A stretch of 6,326 nucleotides of DNA, taken from positions 1 through 6,326 of the forward strand of contig DJUV01000050.1 of the NCBI GenBank assembly GCA_002440625.1. Direction: 5' to 3'. The DNA is from Rhodobacteraceae bacterium UBA6273. Lineage in GTDB: Bacteria; Pseudomonadota; Alphaproteobacteria; Rhodobacterales; Rhodobacteraceae. The notes beneath the pieces are model-generated. The model made no database searches. It saw only the letters and a list, made by a program, of their open reading frames with translations, and had not been told where the DNA came from. This document shows positions 4,967 to 6,326 of the stretch, piece by piece; position 1 is the first letter of the stretch, and each line of letters opens with the position of its first letter. The position numbers and the translations under genes were made by a program.

Positions 4967-6326
4967 ATGAAAGAACTGACACACTGGATCAACGGCAAGC
5001 ACGTCAAGGGTACGTCGGGCCGTTTCGCCGATGTCTTCAACCCCGCCACCGGCGAGGTTCAGGCACGGGTGCCGCTTGCCACCAAGGCCGAGCTTGACGC
5101 CGCCGTCGCCGATGCCGCCAAGGCCCAGATCAAATGGGGTGCCACCAACCCGCAGCGCCGCGCCCGCGTGATGATGGAATTCGTCCGCCTTCTCAACCGC
5201 GACATGCAGAAGCTGGCCGAGACGCTGTCCTCCGAACACGGCAAGACCGTCCCCGACGCCAAGGGCGACGTGCAGCGCGGGCTTGAGGTGATCGAGTTCT
5301 GCACCGGCGCGCCGCATCTTCTGAAGGGTGAGTTCACCGACGCTGCCGGCCCCGGCATCGACATGTATTCGATGCGCCAGCCCCTGGGCGTCGTCGCCGG
5401 CATCACGCCCTTCAACTTCCCGGCCATGATCCCGATGTGGAAGATGGGTCCGGCGCTGTCCTGCGGCAACGCCTTCATCCTGAAGCCCTCCGAGCGTGAC
5501 CCCTCGGTGCCCTTGATGCTGGCCGAGCTTATGCAGGAAGCGGGGCTGCCGGACGGTGTCCTTCAGGTCATCAACGGCGACAAGGAATCGGTCGATGCCA
5601 TCATCGACAACCCGGTGATCCAGGCCATCGGCTTCGTCGGATCGACCCCGATCGCCGAATACATCTACGGGCGCGGCTGTTCCAACGGCAAGCGCGTGCA
5701 GTGCTTCGGCGGCGCCAAGAACCACATGATCATCATGCCGGATGCCGACATGGATCAGGCCGCCGACGCGCTGATCGGGGCGGGCTACGGTGCGGCGGGC
5801 GAACGCTGCATGGCGATCTCGGTCGCGGTGCCGGTCGGCGACAAGACTGCCGATGCGCTGATCGAACGCCTCGTCCCCCGGATCGAAAAACTGAAGGTCG
5901 GCCCCTATACCGCCGGCAACGACGTGGACTACGGCCCGCTCGTCACCGCAGCGGCGATGGAGCGCGTCAAGGGCCTGATCGGCAGCGGCGTGGCGCAGGG
6001 CGCGACCCTTGTTTGCGACGGGCGCGACTTCAGGTTGCAGGGTTACGAGAACGGCTTCTTTGTCGGCCCGACACTTTTCGACCACGTCACCCGCGACATG
6101 GACATCTACAAGCAGGAGATTTTCGGGCCGGTGCTGACGACCGTCCGCGCCAAGTCCTACGAAGAAGCGCTCTCCTACGCGATGGACCACGAATACGGCA
6201 ACGGCACCGCGATTTATACCCGCGACGGTGACACCGCCCGCGACTTCGCCAGCCGGATCAACATCGGCATGGTCGGGATCAACGTGCCGATCCCGGTTCC
6301 GCTCGCCTATCACACCTTCGGCGGCT
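4967..6326 (+). CDS. mmsA: methylmalonate-semialdehyde dehydrogenase (acylating), 3' end outside window
   Basis: A CoA-dependent aldehyde dehydrogenase. It converts methylmalonate semialdehyde to propionyl-CoA (and malonate semialdehyde to acetyl-CoA) with NAD+, in cytosolic valine or myo-inositol breakdown. The first 453 codons are present with no stop; the family is about 500 residues, so some 45 are missing. Features in order are the PFNFPAMIPMW cofactor-domain motif near 145-155, Lys173 in ILKPSERDPS, G-S-T at 225-227, Asn252 in FGGAKNHM, catalytic Cys281 in GYGAAGERCMA, and EIFGPV at 384-389. Asn252 stands where ordinary aldehyde dehydrogenases have the general-base Glu, as is known for this acylating subfamily, which supports the assignment over a generic dehydrogenase. 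The ATG at 4967 has AAGGGAG six bases upstream. In related bacteria, acyl-CoA dehydrogenase, mmsB or hydroxyisobutyryl-CoA hydrolase genes often follow, but none is visible here. Confidence 0.96.
   Translation, partial: MKELTHWINGKHVKGTSGRFADVFNPATGEVQARVPLATKAELDAAVADAAKAQIKWGATNPQRRARVMMEFVRLLNRDMQKLAETLSSEHGKTVPDAKGDVQRGLEVIEFCTGAPHLLKGEFTDAAGPGIDMYSMRQPLGVVAGITPFNFPAMIPMWKMGPALSCGNAFILKPSERDPSVPLMLAELMQEAGLPDGVLQVINGDKESVDAIIDNPVIQAIGFVGSTPIAEYIYGRGCSNGKRVQCFGGAKNHMIIMPDADMDQAADALIGAGYGAAGERCMAISVAVPVGDKTADALIERLVPRIEKLKVGPYTAGNDVDYGPLVTAAAMERVKGLIGSGVAQGATLVCDGRDFRLQGYENGFFVGPTLFDHVTRDMDIYKQEIFGPVLTTVRAKSYEEALSYAMDHEYGNGTAIYTRDGDTARDFASRINIGMVGINVPIPVPLAYHTFGG

Noticed and set aside
4868..6313. 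The lysR frame continues open upstream for almost 1.5 kb, suggesting a 778-residue fusion protein.
   Set aside because: The upstream part is antisense to mmsA, is His/Asp/Gly/Val-rich without a domain, and crosses the intergenic region. The LysR DNA-binding domain begins right at the GTG at 4867, as in free-standing family members.

Overview
The window is high-GC bacterial DNA with five or six ordinary-looking genes packed tightly together. Gene content, GC bias in third codon positions and the protein sequences (notably the glyceraldehyde-3-phosphate dehydrogenase C-terminus, phosphopantetheine adenylyltransferase and methylmalonate-semialdehyde dehydrogenase) suggest an alphaproteobacterium, most likely of the Rhodobacterales (Rhodobacter/Paracoccus-like). 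That placement is inferred from recognised sequence style and was not searched.

Layout, left to right. The 3' part of gap (glycolysis/gluconeogenesis) runs rightward and ends at 460. It converges on a large leftward gene (481-2808) for a membrane-anchored patatin-like phospholipase. A GC-rich inverted repeat lies across the junction and can fold in two mutually exclusive ways. Upstream of the patatin gene, on the same strand, are coaD (2908-3399, coenzyme A biosynthesis), a small two-CBS-domain protein (3485-3919) and a LysR-family regulator (3977-4867). On the right, divergent from the regulator, is mmsA (4967 to the window edge), methylmalonate-semialdehyde dehydrogenase, which acts in valine and myo-inositol breakdown. 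Its last ~45 residues lie outside the window.

How the genes fit together. The regulator and mmsA share a 99-bp intergenic region that is AT-rich relative to its surroundings. It holds a perfect inverted repeat (TTTGCA-N4-TGCAAA) overlapping the regulator's ribosome binding site, a second T-N11-A dyad and a candidate mmsA promoter. This is the standard layout for a LysR protein controlling its divergent neighbour and itself. The other leftward genes are separated by gaps of 57-99 bp and need not form one operon.

The least routine item is the patatin-like protein. It has about seven predicted membrane segments followed by a complete patatin catalytic domain. All ten of its cysteines lie in that domain, and the positive-inside rule places the domain on the periplasmic side. 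I see no mobile element, CRISPR array, tRNA/rRNA gene or defence system here. No intergenic stretch exceeds 100 bp.
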